In this document: positions 9,719-20,531 of the stretch, piece by piece
How positions within the stretch are numbered: position 1 is the first letter of the stretch
How the letters are laid out: the number at the start of each line of letters is the position of its first letter
Assembly: GCA_027063305.1 (NCBI GenBank)
Contig: JAMORY010000002.1
Location: forward strand, 32,731 to 96,730
Source of the DNA: Sulfurovum sp.
GTDB lineage: Bacteria; Campylobacterota; Campylobacteria; Campylobacterales; Sulfurovaceae
Reading direction: 5' to 3'
Length of the DNA stretch: 64,000 nucleotides
Notes under the pieces: generated by a model
The model's database searches: none
What the model was told of the DNA's origin: nothing
Seen by the model: the letters and a program-made list of their open reading frames with translations, nothing else
Translations under genes and position numbers: made by a program

Positions 9719-12133
9719 ATGCTCCGAAAAAGTCTGCTCTGGATGGTGCTTCTGTTTTCATTCCTTCATGGGGAAATTGAAAACAGCTGTCTAGAGTGCC
9801 ATAAAGGTATTGAACCCATCCGTGAACAGCAGTCTAAAATGATGCAGGAGATATTCAAGGTTGCAAAGAGAGCAGGAGCCGAAGGGAATGACTGTATCGT
9901 TTGTCATGGCGGAAACCCTCATGTGCTTAATAAAGATTTGGCACATGAGGGAACGTTGCCCTACTTCAAATCACATAAAGGTCCCAAAGCCTTCTACCCC
10001 TACCCAGGAAGCCCGTGGATCAACGAACACACCTGCGGTATGTGCCACCCCAAACAGGTCGCCGCGCAGGAGAATAACCTCATGGCGACAGAGCAGGGTA
10101 AAATTCACGGTGCGCTGTGGGGATTTGGTGCCAAGGACGGATACAACCACTCCTTTACCAACTTCGGCGGAAAGTCTCCCGCATTACATGAGCGGCTGGG
10201 TAGTGAAACCTACAAAAAATATATGCAGAAGCTTGCCAAAATAGAGCCGCAGGGGTTTTTGGAAGAGACCAAAGAACTACCTCCTGCACCCACGGCAGAA
10301 GAGGTGGAGAAAGACCCCTCGCTTTCAGTCTATACCTATCTACGGCAAGAGTGCCTACGCTGCCATACGGGCGGCAAAGGGCGCTATCGTCGTGGAGACT
10401 ACCGTGGTATCGGGTGTGCTTCGTGCCATGTGCCCTACTCCAATGAGGGGTACTATGAAGGAAACGATGCATCTATCCCCAAAGACAAACCCGGACATAT
10501 GCTCGTACACAGCATCCAATCTTCCAGTAAAGTGCATGTGCAGGTACACGATGTCAACTACACGGGTATTCCGGTCGAGACCTGCACGACCTGTCATAAC
10601 CGCGGAAAGCGGATCGGGGTGAGCTATCAGGGGCTGATGGAGACGGAGTACAAGGCGACATTTGATGCGCAGGGGAACGGACAGCCCAAACTCCATACCA
10701 AACGCTATTTGCACCTGACCGAAGATATTCACTACTCTAAAGGGATGCTCTGTCAGGACTGCCACACCTCCAACGATATGCACGGAGACGGATTTTTCAG
10801 AGGAGCAAACCTCGGGGCAGTGGAGATCGAGTGTCAAGATTGCCACGGCACAACAAAGCAGTACCCGTGGGAGCTGCCGCTTGGGTACTCGGATGAGTTT
10901 GATATCAAACCCAAAATGGGCAAAGCCAGAGGGACGACCAAGTCGTTGGCGGCGTATTTGAAACAGGGGGATATCCCTCAAGATAGTGGGGACGGCTTCC
11001 TGCTCTCTGCGCGCGGTAATCCGTTGACAAAAGCTGTCAAACAAGGCAACAAGGTTGTCATGCATCTTGCTTCAGGTAAAACACTCGAACTTAAGCCGCT
11101 TAAGCTTCTTAAAGAGGAAAAGAAGATCTCCGAGGAGGGGCTCATTGCTATGGACCAGATAGCAGCCCATACCGACCGAATGGAGTGCTACACCTGTCAT
11201 GCGACTTGGGCGCCGCAGTGTTACGGCTGTCATGTCAAGATAGACTACTCCGGCGGTAAACAGAACCCTGACTTTTTGGCAGCCTCCAAGCACCATGTTA
11301 ACGGCAAGACAGGGGATGTTGACAGCTTGAAAGATTTTCTGGTTGACGGAAAAGTGACTGAAACACGCTCCTACTTACGGTGGGAGAACCCGGCACTGAG
11401 CCAGAACGGGGAGGGGCGTATCTCTCCGACCATTCCGGGGTGTCAGGTGACGTTGACGGTTATTGGTAAAAACGGCAACGCATTGCTGCAAAACCACATT
11501 TGGAAACTCAAAGGGGTTGAGCAAGGCAGGGGTGTCAAAACCCCCAAAGAGGGTGTCAACTCCATTACGATGAGTCCTGTGCATCCGCATACGGTGAGCA
11601 AACGTTCGCGCACCTGTGAGAGTTGCCACAATGACCCCAAAGCGATGGGGTACGGCATTGGGGAGGGCAAATACTTCTCAGACCAGACCAAAACAACCGT
11701 TGTCGACTTGATGACCGCTTCGAAAAAAGTATTGCCAAAAAAGGTTGATGAGCAGATCCCTGCCATAGAGAACCTCAACCACGACTACTCCAGTATGCTC
11801 GATGCCAACGGTACACAGCTGCAGACGGTCGGGAATCACTGGAAACTCTCACAGGCACTGGGCAACCAGACCCGGGACAAACTCGACCGCCGCGGTACCT
11901 GTCTGGCGTGTCACAAAGAGATGCCAAGTGAAGATCTTGCTGTTTCCCTGCTGGTACATACGGCGAAGTATGCCGGTATCAACATTGACAACCGTATGCA
12001 CAAAATACTGGTGAACAAAAGTATCTTGCTTAGCGCATGGGTGCAGGTACTTGGCGGTCTGCTTGCGGGGGCGCTCATCGTGTTCTGGTGGTTCAGACGA
12101 AAACAACAAACAAAACAAAGGAGAAAACAATGA
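9719..12133 (+). CDS. membrane-anchored 12-haem cytochrome c
   Basis: An 804-residue protein with an N-terminal signal peptide (to about residue 18) and a single C-terminal transmembrane helix (about residues 770-792) followed by a basic tail. It has twelve CxxCH haem-binding motifs: CLECH, CIVCH, CGMCH, CLRCH, CASCH, CTTCH, CQDCH (twice), CYTCH, CYGCH, CESCH and CLACH. The topology suggests a periplasmic electron-transfer or reductase protein held by its C-terminus. It resembles the HAO/OTR-like multihaem reductases in style, but no diagnostic catalytic motif (such as CxxCK or a CX15CH) is seen, so the substrate is unknown; sulfur or nitrogen oxyanions are guesses from lifestyle. The LsrG-like ATG overlaps its stop (ATGA). 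Confidence 0.85.
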   Translation: MLRKSLLWMVLLFSFLHGEIENSCLECHKGIEPIREQQSKMMQEIFKVAKRAGAEGNDCIVCHGGNPHVLNKDLAHEGTLPYFKSHKGPKAFYPYPGSPWINEHTCGMCHPKQVAAQENNLMATEQGKIHGALWGFGAKDGYNHSFTNFGGKSPALHERLGSETYKKYMQKLAKIEPQGFLEETKELPPAPTAEEVEKDPSLSVYTYLRQECLRCHTGGKGRYRRGDYRGIGCASCHVPYSNEGYYEGNDASIPKDKPGHMLVHSIQSSSKVHVQVHDVNYTGIPVETCTTCHNRGKRIGVSYQGLMETEYKATFDAQGNGQPKLHTKRYLHLTEDIHYSKGMLCQDCHTSNDMHGDGFFRGANLGAVEIECQDCHGTTKQYPWELPLGYSDEFDIKPKMGKARGTTKSLAAYLKQGDIPQDSGDGFLLSARGNPLTKAVKQGNKVVMHLASGKTLELKPLKLLKEEKKISEEGLIAMDQIAAHTDRMECYTCHATWAPQCYGCHVKIDYSGGKQNPDFLAASKHHVNGKTGDVDSLKDFLVDGKVTETRSYLRWENPALSQNGEGRISPTIPGCQVTLTVIGKNGNALLQNHIWKLKGVEQGRGVKTPKEGVNSITMSPVHPHTVSKRSRTCESCHNDPKAMGYGIGEGKYFSDQTKTTVVDLMTASKKVLPKKVDEQIPAIENLNHDYSSMLDANGTQLQTVGNHWKLSQALGNQTRDKLDRRGTCLACHKEMPSEDLAVSLLVHTAKYAGINIDNRMHKILVNKSILLSAWVQVLGGLLAGALIVFWWFRRKQQTKQRRKQ

Positions 12134-12416
12134 CCATAACCAAACGTGTCACATTTATTGCAAAAAGGGATGTGAGGAGAAGATGAAAGAGCTGCTCAGT
12201 GTGATGGTAGTACCGAGCAAGGCGGAGAAGGGATGCATTTTCTATGAGATCTTTCAGTATGAGAACAATCCGCGAAAGTTCATGACAGTAGAGACATGGG
12301 AGAATGAAGCAGCATTGGACGGACATAAAGCTTCGGCACACTATGCGGTCTACAAATCAAGCTATGAGCCCTACAGTGAGCACAAATATACCGATGAACT
12401 GATCGTACTGGGGTAG
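12130..12416 (+). pseudogene. LsrG-like antibiotic biosynthesis monooxygenase-fold protein, frameshifted
   Basis: The ATG at 12130 overlaps the cytochrome stop and reads MTITKRVTFIAK before running into a stop 18 codons in. One base earlier in phase the family sequence continues: GCEEKMKELLSVMVVPSKAE, then FYEIFQYENN and FMTVETWENE, to 12416. Adding one A to the five-A tract at 12162-12166 restores a 96-residue ABM-fold protein. In the lsr pathway LsrG isomerises phospho-AI-2; the linkage to an LsrK remnant just downstream supports that identity, but ABM proteins are diverse and other roles are possible. As read, it is inactivated. Confidence 0.75.
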
Positions 12417-12418
12417 CG

Positions 12419-13599
12419 ATGGAGAATCTCTGGAATGAAACGGAAGCGGCATCGTGCAGCAGTAATCTGGACCTAAGGGTCTACACCTCCAATCTGCTTG
12501 GACGCAGTGATGATCTGGTACTGCACGGCGGCGGGAACACATCGGTCAAAAGTGTGGTAGAGGGAGAGGATATCCTCTTTGTCAAAGGGAGCGGGTGGGA
12601 CCTTGTCTCCATTAAAGCCGAAGACTTCGCACCTGTGAAGCTTGAGGTGCTCAAGCAGATGGCGACCCTGGAGCATTTGAGCGATACGCAGATGGTTGCA
12701 CAGCAGAAAGCGGCAATGATCGACAAAAGTGCCCCCATCCTTCTGTAGAGGCGATCTTGCATGCGATCATCCCTTTCAAGTTCGTCGACCATACCCATGC
12801 CGATGCGGTGGTGACACTCTCGAACTCTCTTGGTGGGGAACAGCTGATCTCTGAGATTTATGATGATTTTCTCATCGTGCCCTATGTGATGCCCGGCTTT
12901 GTGCTGGCGCAGAAGATCCATGAGCTGACAAAGTCAGGGGTTGACTGGGAAAAGTGCGGTGGGATCATCTTGCATAACCACGGTATTTTTACCTTTGATG
13001 ACGATGCCAAGCGCTCTTACGAGAAGATGATAGAGGCAGTCAGCCGTGCCGAGGCGTACCTCGATGCGCATGCCCCGCTGCAGCTGGATGAAGCAATGCC
13101 CAAAGCATACCCTTTTGAAAGGCTTGGGGAAGCGGTTTCCAGAGTAAAAGGGGTTGATGTGGTCATGAAAACAGACCAGAGTCCGCTAGCGCTGACCTAT
13201 GCATCCAAGCCGGATCTTGAAACATTTGCGACACGCGGCGTGCTGACCCCTGAGCATATTATCCGTACCAAGCGGATACCGCTGGTATTTGAGGGCGAAG
13301 ATATGGAAGCGGCGCTTGATACGTATGTAGATGCCTATAAAGCCTACTTCAACCGCTATGCGACCGATGAGGTGATGCTCAACCCCGCACCCAACTATGC
13401 GGTCATCAAAGATGTCGGTGTGGTGATGTTCGGGAAAAATGAAAAAGAGGCATCGGTGATGGCGGACATTGTCTCCCATACGATGCGTGCGGTACTCAGA
13501 GCCGATGCACTTGGCGGTTACCGAAGCATCGGCGAGGCGGAGAGCTTTGCGATGGAGTACTGGGAACTTGAACAGGCAAAACTGAAAAAGCAGGAGTAG
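12419..13599 (+). pseudogene. class II aldolase/adducin-family protein, frameshifted
   Basis: The frame from ATG 12419 encodes LLGRSDDLVLHGGGNTSVK and FVKGSGWDL, the N-terminal signature of class II (zinc) aldolases of the rhamnulose-phosphate/fuculose-phosphate type. It stops at 12748, but the frame one base earlier continues at once with VEAILHAIIPFKFVDHTHAD, which carries the zinc-ligand His pair (HTHAD), then IILHNHGIF with another zinc ligand. One missing A near 12737 explains the break. The restored protein is about 393 residues. It sits between LsrG-like and LsrK remnants, so it may have cleaved phospho-AI-2 products in place of LsrF (inference). Confidence 0.8.
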
Positions 13600-13602
13600 C
13601 AG

Positions 13603-15176
13603 ATGCAGTATCTTATGGCGATCGATGCGGGTACGGGCAGTGTCCGTGCGGTGATCTTCGATGCAAACGGAAAGCAGATTGCAGTAGAGGACAGCGTGAA
13701 TGGGTGCATTTTGAAGAGGAGGGGGTTGCCAACTCCATGACCTTTGATGTGGCACACAACTGGGAACTGACCGCAGCGGTGATTCGCGAAGCGATCCACA
13801 TGCCGGTATCAGCGGTGATGAGATCGCTGCGGTGAGTGCGACCAGTATGCGTGAGGGGATCGTTGTCTATGACGAGAACGGCAAGGCGCTCTGGGGTGTT
13901 GCCAATGTCGATGCCAGAGCGGATGTCCAGGTGCACTATCTCAAAGATGCATTTGATGCGATGGAGGCGGAAGATTATGCCATGAGCGGACAGACCTTTG
14001 CTCTGGGTGCACTGCCCAGACTGATGTGGCTGAAGACCCACCGTCCCGGGATCTATGAAAAGATGCATAGGGTCTCGATGATCGGTGACTGGGTGCTTGC
14101 CTCACTGTGCGGCACAGTTGCGACCGATCCGAGCAATGCGGGGACCACAGGGATATTCTCTTTGAAAGAGAGACAATGGGCACCGCAGATGGCAACACGT
14201 ATGGGGATCAAGGACACTATCTTCCCGCCTGTACTGGAACCCGGATGCGTGATGGGAACAGTCTCCCCTGAAACGGCAGCACAAACAGGGCTCTCAACAC
14301 AGACAAAGGTGGTGATGGGCGGTGGGGATGTCCAGCTTGGTGCTGCCGGTCTGGGTGTGGTCAAAGAGGGGTAGGTCGCCATACTGGGCGGTTCGTTCTG
14401 GCAGCAGGTGGTCAATATTCAAAACAGTGTTGTACCGCCTGAAGATATGAGCGTACGGGTCAACCCGCATGTCATCGACGGGCTCTCTCAGGCAGAGGGG
14501 ATCACCTTCTTCTCCGGGCTCATCATGCGCTGGTTCAGAGATACGTTCTGTGATATGGAGAAGCACGAAGCGGCAGAGCAAGGAGTGGATGTCTATGCGA
14601 TACTCGAAGCCAAAGCTGCCAAAGTGCCGGCTGGATCACACGGTATCCTCCCCATCTTCTCCGACAGTATGAAGTACGGCAAGTGGTACCATGCCGCCCC
14701 CTCGTTCATCAACCTCTCCATCGACCCTGAAGTGTGCAACAAAGCCTCCATGTTCCGAAGTCTGCAGGAGAATGCCTGTATCGTCTCTGCGATCAATCTG
14801 GAGAAGGTCAAAGCCTTTACCAGGCTTGATTTTGAAGAGGTCGTCTTTGCCGGAGGTGCAAGCAAGGGGCCGCTCTGGTGCCAGATCCTTGCCGATGTGA
14901 CCGGATGCCGCATCAAAGTGCCTGAAGTCAAAGAGGCGACCGCACTTGGCGCTGCAATGTGCGCAGCAGTAGGTGCGGGATTGTATGAAAGCATCGAAAC
15001 GGCAAGCGATGCATGGGTGGCATGGGAGCATACCTGCCTTCCAAATGGTGTAAATACGGCAACCTATGAAACGGTGAAAAAAACGGTAGCAGAAGGTGTA
15101 TGAAAAACAGCTGGCACTGGTGGATGACGGCTGGTTGCCCAAATCCCGAAATAGAAATTCAAACTTCACAAAATAA
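13603..15176 (+). pseudogene. lsrK: autoinducer-2 kinase LsrK, multiply broken
   Basis: A FGGY-family kinase remnant. From ATG 13603 it reads [20 protein letters not shown], as in E. coli LsrK, and later SATSMREGIVVYDENG, MGGGDVQLGAAGLGVV, VRVNPHVIDGLSQAEGI, PIFSDSMKYGKWYHAAPSF and VKEATALGAAM. The frame is lost four ways: a single-base loss near 13688-13691, another at 13800 (CAC-ATG for CAC-AAT-G), a TAG in place of an expected CAG at 14372-14374, and a one-base gain near 15093-15095, beyond which VYEKQLALVDDGW matches the LsrK C-terminus to 15176. The restored length (about 524) is that of intact LsrK (about 530). LsrK phosphorylates the quorum signal AI-2. Confidence 0.88.
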
Positions 15177-15339
15177 TCCAAGAACAGTCAATACAACAGT
15201 GAGTTTTTGCCTGTATTTCATAGATCAATGGAAAGTTGTATCAAGATACTGTATAAAAGGACAGTTTTGAAGTATTTCTCTATTTTTAAGACAGAACTAT
15301 CCTGTTGGAAGTGGTAATGAATAAAAGGATTCAGTTAAG

Positions 15340-16520
15340 ATACTTGTGGGTGGCTGTCATTCCAAACTGATCTCATAGTTCTTCTGCCGTATGGTATTGA
15401 GTATCTCTACAAACTGATCATTGATCTTGAGGATGGTTTGTCTTGCATGGGTGATCACCTTTCCTGCAATGTGATAGAGTTTGTAGCGAATGGTCTGTAT
15501 GGTATGTTTCTGCCAGCTGCTGTGCAGTATCTGTCTAAAGAGGATGAAGAGATTGTATGCCAGTGTTCCGATATGAAAGTAGAGTGCATTGGCTTTGAAG
15601 TGTGAGGTAGGCAGATACTTCAGATTGAAACCGTTTTTGAGCTCTTTGATACGGTTTTCACTGGTGTCTCCCCGTTGTCTGTAGAAGTGCACAAGCTCTT
15701 CAGGTGTCATGGTATTGTCATTGGGTAATTTCACCTATTGAAGCAAGAACCCTTTGATCCAAATGCGCACCGATCACATAGGTGATATTGTTCTTATCAC
15801 AGTAGTTGAACAACGCTGCTTGATACGATGCTGCATCGGCTCTAAGATAATGTATCTTCCGGTCTTTAGGCAGTTGTGATTCACACTGTTGCACGAAAGC
15901 AAGGTTATGGTCTGCAGGTGCTATATTACCCGCTCTGAACGCCTGATGTATCACATAGCCACCGTTGATATGACCAAGTATAGGTGTGAAGCCGGGAAAC
16001 ATCTTATAGGTTGTCCGTGCTATGGACTTATGGCTCTCTATGACAGTTACATCGATATCCACTACCAGAGGCTCTTCGATCTTTGAGAGATAGCGTTTAA
16101 GCAGAATACGGTTGATCTTCTCCATGGCAGTAATTTTATCTTCTGTATTACGTTTAAGCCACTTACCTATACTGTCTGCTACAGGTATTCTCTTTATCCC
16201 AAGCAGTGTACACAATGCTTTATCTGAAGCAATCATTCGTATATCTTCGAGGTATCTGCCGCCGCTATGGAGCATCAACAGCAAAGGCTGGATAAATGTG
16301 TAGGGATCGTAACTGTGATTACTTTGGGAAGCAGGAAGATATCTGTTGCATAATCGATCTAAACGTATCGCTTTAAGAAATTCTCCGAAAACAACTTCCC
16401 CCGCTCTAGGTGTCAGTCTCTCATCGGTGTTTTCTACAGTAAAGTTTAAAAGTCTCTGTGTCATACTTCACTCCTCGGCAGGAGCCTCACCCGTTGGGTG
16501 AAAGTGACAGGTGGGCTTCT
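15340..16520 (-). mobile_element. remnant of an IS1380-family insertion sequence
   Basis: The broken transposase is flanked by CTGTCATTCC (15354-15363) and by the inverse-oriented CACTTTCACC-type stretch near 16494-16509, a weak imperfect pair that may be relics of terminal inverted repeats. No target-site duplication was recognised, so the borders are approximate. It separates the broken lsr module from the glycan locus. Confidence 0.5.
15357..16464 (-). pseudogene. IS1380-family transposase, broken
   Basis: Two minus-strand pieces of one DDE transposase. The N-terminal part (16464-15718, 248 residues) contains LTPRAGEVVFGEFLKAIRLD, LVVDIDVTVIES with a catalytic Asp, and YLRADAASYQAALFNYC with the next. 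It ends after RVLASIGEI. The C-terminal part (15734-15357) begins, in a different phase, KLPNDNTMTPEELVHFYRQR and holds the catalytic ENRIKELKNGFNLKYLP glutamate region. The two together are about 370 residues, roughly 60-80 short of usual IS1380 transposases, so an internal deletion rather than a simple frameshift seems to have occurred. Confidence 0.8.
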
Positions 16521-16624
16521 GTTGGCTTCTTTTCTCGTATTTTACGCCATCTCCGCTTATCTTATTATTTTTCTATTTCGATTCTTGGGGGTTGAGGCGA
16601 TGTGGAAAGCACCGGGAGTTTAGG

Positions 16625-16630
16625 TATAAT
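16625..16630 (+). promoter_or_regulatory. putative -10 box for the pse/pgl locus
   Basis: TATAAT sits 26 bases before the pseB ATG, in the 192-base gap after the insertion-sequence remnant. This is the only good promoter candidate in front of the 20-kb glycan gene run; the upstream -35 region (GGGAGTTTAGG) is not consensus. Confidence 0.5.
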
Positions 16631-16641
16631 ATATAAATTAG

Positions 16642-17649
<1,008 letters not shown>

Positions 17650-18780
17650 ATGCAGTTTATCCCTTATGGCAGGCAAACAGTCGATGACAATGATGTTGCA
17701 TCTGTAGTAGAGGTGCTTCAGTCAGACTATTTGACTACAGGATCAAAGGTTGAAGCGTTTGAAACGGCAATTGCCGCTTATTGTGGAGCAGACTACTGTG
17801 TGGCTGTTTCAAATGGAACGGCTGCTTTGCATTTAGCCTCTTTGGTACTATTGGAAAAAGGTGAAAAGGTGCTTACCACTCCCAACTCCTTTCTTGCTAC
17901 ATCAAATGCCATTTTGTATGCAGGAGCAATTCCTGTTTTTGTTGATATCACTGAAAATGGAAATATTGATCTTGATCTGTGTGAAGAGGCTTTAAAAAAT
18001 GATCCTGACATCAAGGCTATTTACGGTGTTGCATTTAGCGGACATATGCTTGATCAGGAGAAGTTAAAGCATCTTAAAGAGACTTATGGTGTCACTATAG
18101 TGGAAGATTGTGCCCATGCCATTGGCGCAGAGGAGAATGCCATTAAAGCAGCTTCCTGTACCAACAGCGATATATCTATCCTCTCTTTTCACCCTGTTAA
18201 ACATATGACTACCGGTGAAGGTGGTGCGGTTACAACCAACTCCAAAACATTTTATGAAAAACTGTTGATCTTGAGAAATCATGGGATGGTGAAGAGCTCT
18301 GAAATGAAGCCCTGGGAGTATGAGATGAGAGAGCTGGGGTTTAACTATCGTATAACAGATATACAGTGTGCCCTTGGGATTTCTCAGCTTCGGAAACTTG
18401 ATGGGTTCATTCAAAAGCGTCAGCAGATCGCTGAACGTTATGATAAAGCATTTAAAGGCAGTATGGTAAAACCTCTTTATCTGTTTGACGAAAAATCCTC
18501 TTATCATCTCTATGTAGTGCAAGTGGACTTTGAACAACTGACTATTTCCAAAGAAGAACTTTTTGTTAAAATGAGAGAGAAAAAAATCGGACTTCAGCTT
18601 CACTATATGCCAATCAACAAGCAACCCTACTATCGAAAACTTGGTTACGGAAATGAGTTCACGCCTGTAATGGATAGGTATTACAAGAGATGTTTTTCTC
18701 TACCGATCTATCCCTTACTGAGTAATGAGGAACAAAACTATGTGATTGAATCTCTCTTTGAGGTGTTAGATGGAAAATAA
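17650..18780 (+). CDS. pseC: UDP-4-amino-4,6-dideoxy-N-acetyl-beta-L-altrosamine transaminase
   Basis: A 376-residue PLP-dependent DegT/DnrJ/EryC1-family aminotransferase, the second Pse enzyme, which aminates the 4-keto group of the PseB product. VSNGTAALHLASLVL is the phosphate-binding start, VEDCAHAIGAEENA and ISILSFHPVKHMTTGEGGAV contain the PLP-lysine region (K in FHPVKHMTTGE), and ELGFNYRITDIQCALG is the usual dimer segment. It starts directly after pseB and overlaps the pseF start by 11 bases. Confidence 0.94.
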   Translation: MQFIPYGRQTVDDNDVASVVEVLQSDYLTTGSKVEAFETAIAAYCGADYCVAVSNGTAALHLASLVLLEKGEKVLTTPNSFLATSNAILYAGAIPVFVDITENGNIDLDLCEEALKNDPDIKAIYGVAFSGHMLDQEKLKHLKETYGVTIVEDCAHAIGAEENAIKAASCTNSDISILSFHPVKHMTTGEGGAVTTNSKTFYEKLLILRNHGMVKSSEMKPWEYEMRELGFNYRITDIQCALGISQLRKLDGFIQKRQQIAERYDKAFKGSMVKPLYLFDEKSSYHLYVVQVDFEQLTISKEELFVKMREKKIGLQLHYMPINKQPYYRKLGYGNEFTPVMDRYYKRCFSLPIYPLLSNEEQNYVIESLFEVLDGK

Positions 18781-19489
18781 AGCAGTATGTATTATTCCTG
18801 CAAGAGGAGGCAGCAAAAGAATTCCGCGGAAAAATATTAAAGATTTTTTGGGGAAGCCTCTGATCGCATATTCGATTGAAACCGCACTTGCTTCCAATCT
18901 CTTTGACCAGGTGATTGTAAGTACGGATGATGAGGAGATTGTAGCAGTAGCTAAAAAATATGGAGCGGAGGTTCCTTTTATGCGTCCTTCCGAGTTGGCA
19001 GATGATTTTACAGGAACAGGCAAAGTTGTTGCGCATGCTATAGAGTATTTGAAACAAAGAGGTAAAAAATACGACTATGTATGTACAATTTATGCGACAG
19101 CCCCTTTTTTACAGGAAAAATATTTGATAAAGGGGTTCAATGCTTTGGTTGATACCGATGCTCATATGGCATTTTCAGTAACAAGTATGCCTTTCCCTAT
19201 TCAGCGAACATTTAAAATAACTGAGGAAGGAAGATGCCAAATGTTTTTTCCTGAACATTTTCAAAGTAGAAGCCAAGATCTTGATGAAGCATATCAGGAT
19301 GCGGGACAGTTTTATTGGGAAAGTTTACATCGTGAAGCAACAGATATTCCTTTTGGTCAAGACAGCATACCTGTTATTCTACCTCGATACCTGGTACAGG
19401 ATATTGATACTTTGGAAGATTGGGAAAGAGCAGAGGTAATGTATCGTGTTTTGTTGGAAATGAAAAAAGAAGAGAAGTTATATGTTTAA
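18770..19489 (+). CDS. pseF: pseudaminic acid cytidylyltransferase
   Basis: A 239-residue nucleotidyltransferase that activates pseudaminic acid with CTP. IIPARGGSKRIPRKNIKDF is the CTP-binding signature of CMP-nonulosonate synthetases, and DEAYQDAGQFYWE is the motif characteristic of PseF. It overlaps pseC (11 bases) and pseI (8 bases). It activates only the pathway end product, yet lies third in the cluster, ahead of pseI and pseG. Confidence 0.94.
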   Translation: MENKAVCIIPARGGSKRIPRKNIKDFLGKPLIAYSIETALASNLFDQVIVSTDDEEIVAVAKKYGAEVPFMRPSELADDFTGTGKVVAHAIEYLKQRGKKYDYVCTIYATAPFLQEKYLIKGFNALVDTDAHMAFSVTSMPFPIQRTFKITEEGRCQMFFPEHFQSRSQDLDEAYQDAGQFYWESLHREATDIPFGQDSIPVILPRYLVQDIDTLEDWERAEVMYRVLLEMKKEEKLYV

Positions 19490-20525
19490 TAAAAGATTTA
19501 AAATTGATAATGTTGAAATAGGGGAAGGGTGTAAACCTTATATTATTGCAGAAATGTCTGCGAACCATGGAAATAAAATAGAAAATGCTATAGAAATTAT
19601 TCAAACAGCCAAAGCTTGTGGTGCAGATGCAGTAAAGATCCAAACGTATACGGCGGATACTTTAACCTTGAACTGTCAAATAGACGCTTTTAAAGCTAAA
19701 GGAGCATGGGAGGGAGTTTATTTGTATGATTTGTACAAAGATGCAGCTATGCCATGGGAATGGATTCCAAAGCTCCAAAAAGTTGCAGCTGATGTAGGAA
19801 TTACACTTTTTTCATCTCCTTTTGATTTTTCATCTGTTGCATTTTTGGAAAAACTTGATATGCCTGCATATAAAATAGCGTCTCCTGAGATTATTGATCT
19901 TCCCTTAGTTAGGCGTATTGCCCAAACAGGAAAGCCTATTATATTGTCGACAGGAAATGCAACAATCGGTCAGATCAATGAAGCTTGTGCTGTATTGATA
20001 GAAGAAGGTGTGAAAGATGTTGCCATTCTTAAATGTACCAGTGAGTATCCTGCTTCTCCTAAAGGGATTAATTTAAGAACAATTGCAAATTTGAAAGAGG
20101 TATTTCAGTGTCCTGTAGGTTTATCCGATCATACATTAGGATCAGCAGTGCCTATAGGTGCCATTGCATTAGGGGCAAACATCATTGAAAAACATTTTAT
20201 TGTTGATAGAACAGAGACAACAGCAGATAGTTTTTTCTCTGCTACACCGGAAGAGTTAAAGATGATTGTAGATGGAGGGAAAATGGTCTATGACGCGGTT
20301 GGGGATATATCCTATCCTGTGAAAGCACTTCCTCCACAACGCTCTTTGATTGCAGTTGATGATATTGATATTGGAGAATTACTGATAGAAAATAAGAACT
20401 TCAAGAGTTTAAGACCCGGTGGTGGTATTGAGCCAAAATATGTAAATCTTGTTGAAAATAGAAAAGCTTCTCAATTGATATTAAAGGGTACTCTCTTGAC
20501 ATGGGATATGATTGGTGGGAAGTGA
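19482..20525 (+). CDS. pseI: pseudaminic acid synthase
   Basis: A 347-residue NeuB-family enzyme that condenses 2,4-diacetamido-2,4,6-trideoxy-L-altrose with phosphoenolpyruvate. The TIM-barrel start PYIIAEMSANHGNKIENAIE, TYTADTLTL, and the C-terminal SAF/antifreeze-like domain (LIAVDDIDIGELL and SLRPGGGIEPKY) are clear. The SANHG motif distinguishes PseI from sialic acid synthases. The coding base composition here begins to turn AT-rich. Confidence 0.94.
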   Translation: MFNKRFKIDNVEIGEGCKPYIIAEMSANHGNKIENAIEIIQTAKACGADAVKIQTYTADTLTLNCQIDAFKAKGAWEGVYLYDLYKDAAMPWEWIPKLQKVAADVGITLFSSPFDFSSVAFLEKLDMPAYKIASPEIIDLPLVRRIAQTGKPIILSTGNATIGQINEACAVLIEEGVKDVAILKCTSEYPASPKGINLRTIANLKEVFQCPVGLSDHTLGSAVPIGAIALGANIIEKHFIVDRTETTADSFFSATPEELKMIVDGGKMVYDAVGDISYPVKALPPQRSLIAVDDIDIGELLIENKNFKSLRPGGGIEPKYVNLVENRKASQLILKGTLLTWDMIGGK

Positions 20526-20531
20526 TAATTT

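Noticed and set aside
10355..11065. A 236-codon minus-strand open frame across the cytochrome gene
   Set aside because: Antisense shadow of the cytochrome gene, which has 12 haem motifs in the true frame.
12130..15176. Sequencing error as the explanation of the broken lsr genes
   Set aside because: Lesions are clustered in 3 kb while the other roughly 60 kb has intact genes; one is a base substitution (nonsense). Error cannot be ruled out without resequencing but is less likely.
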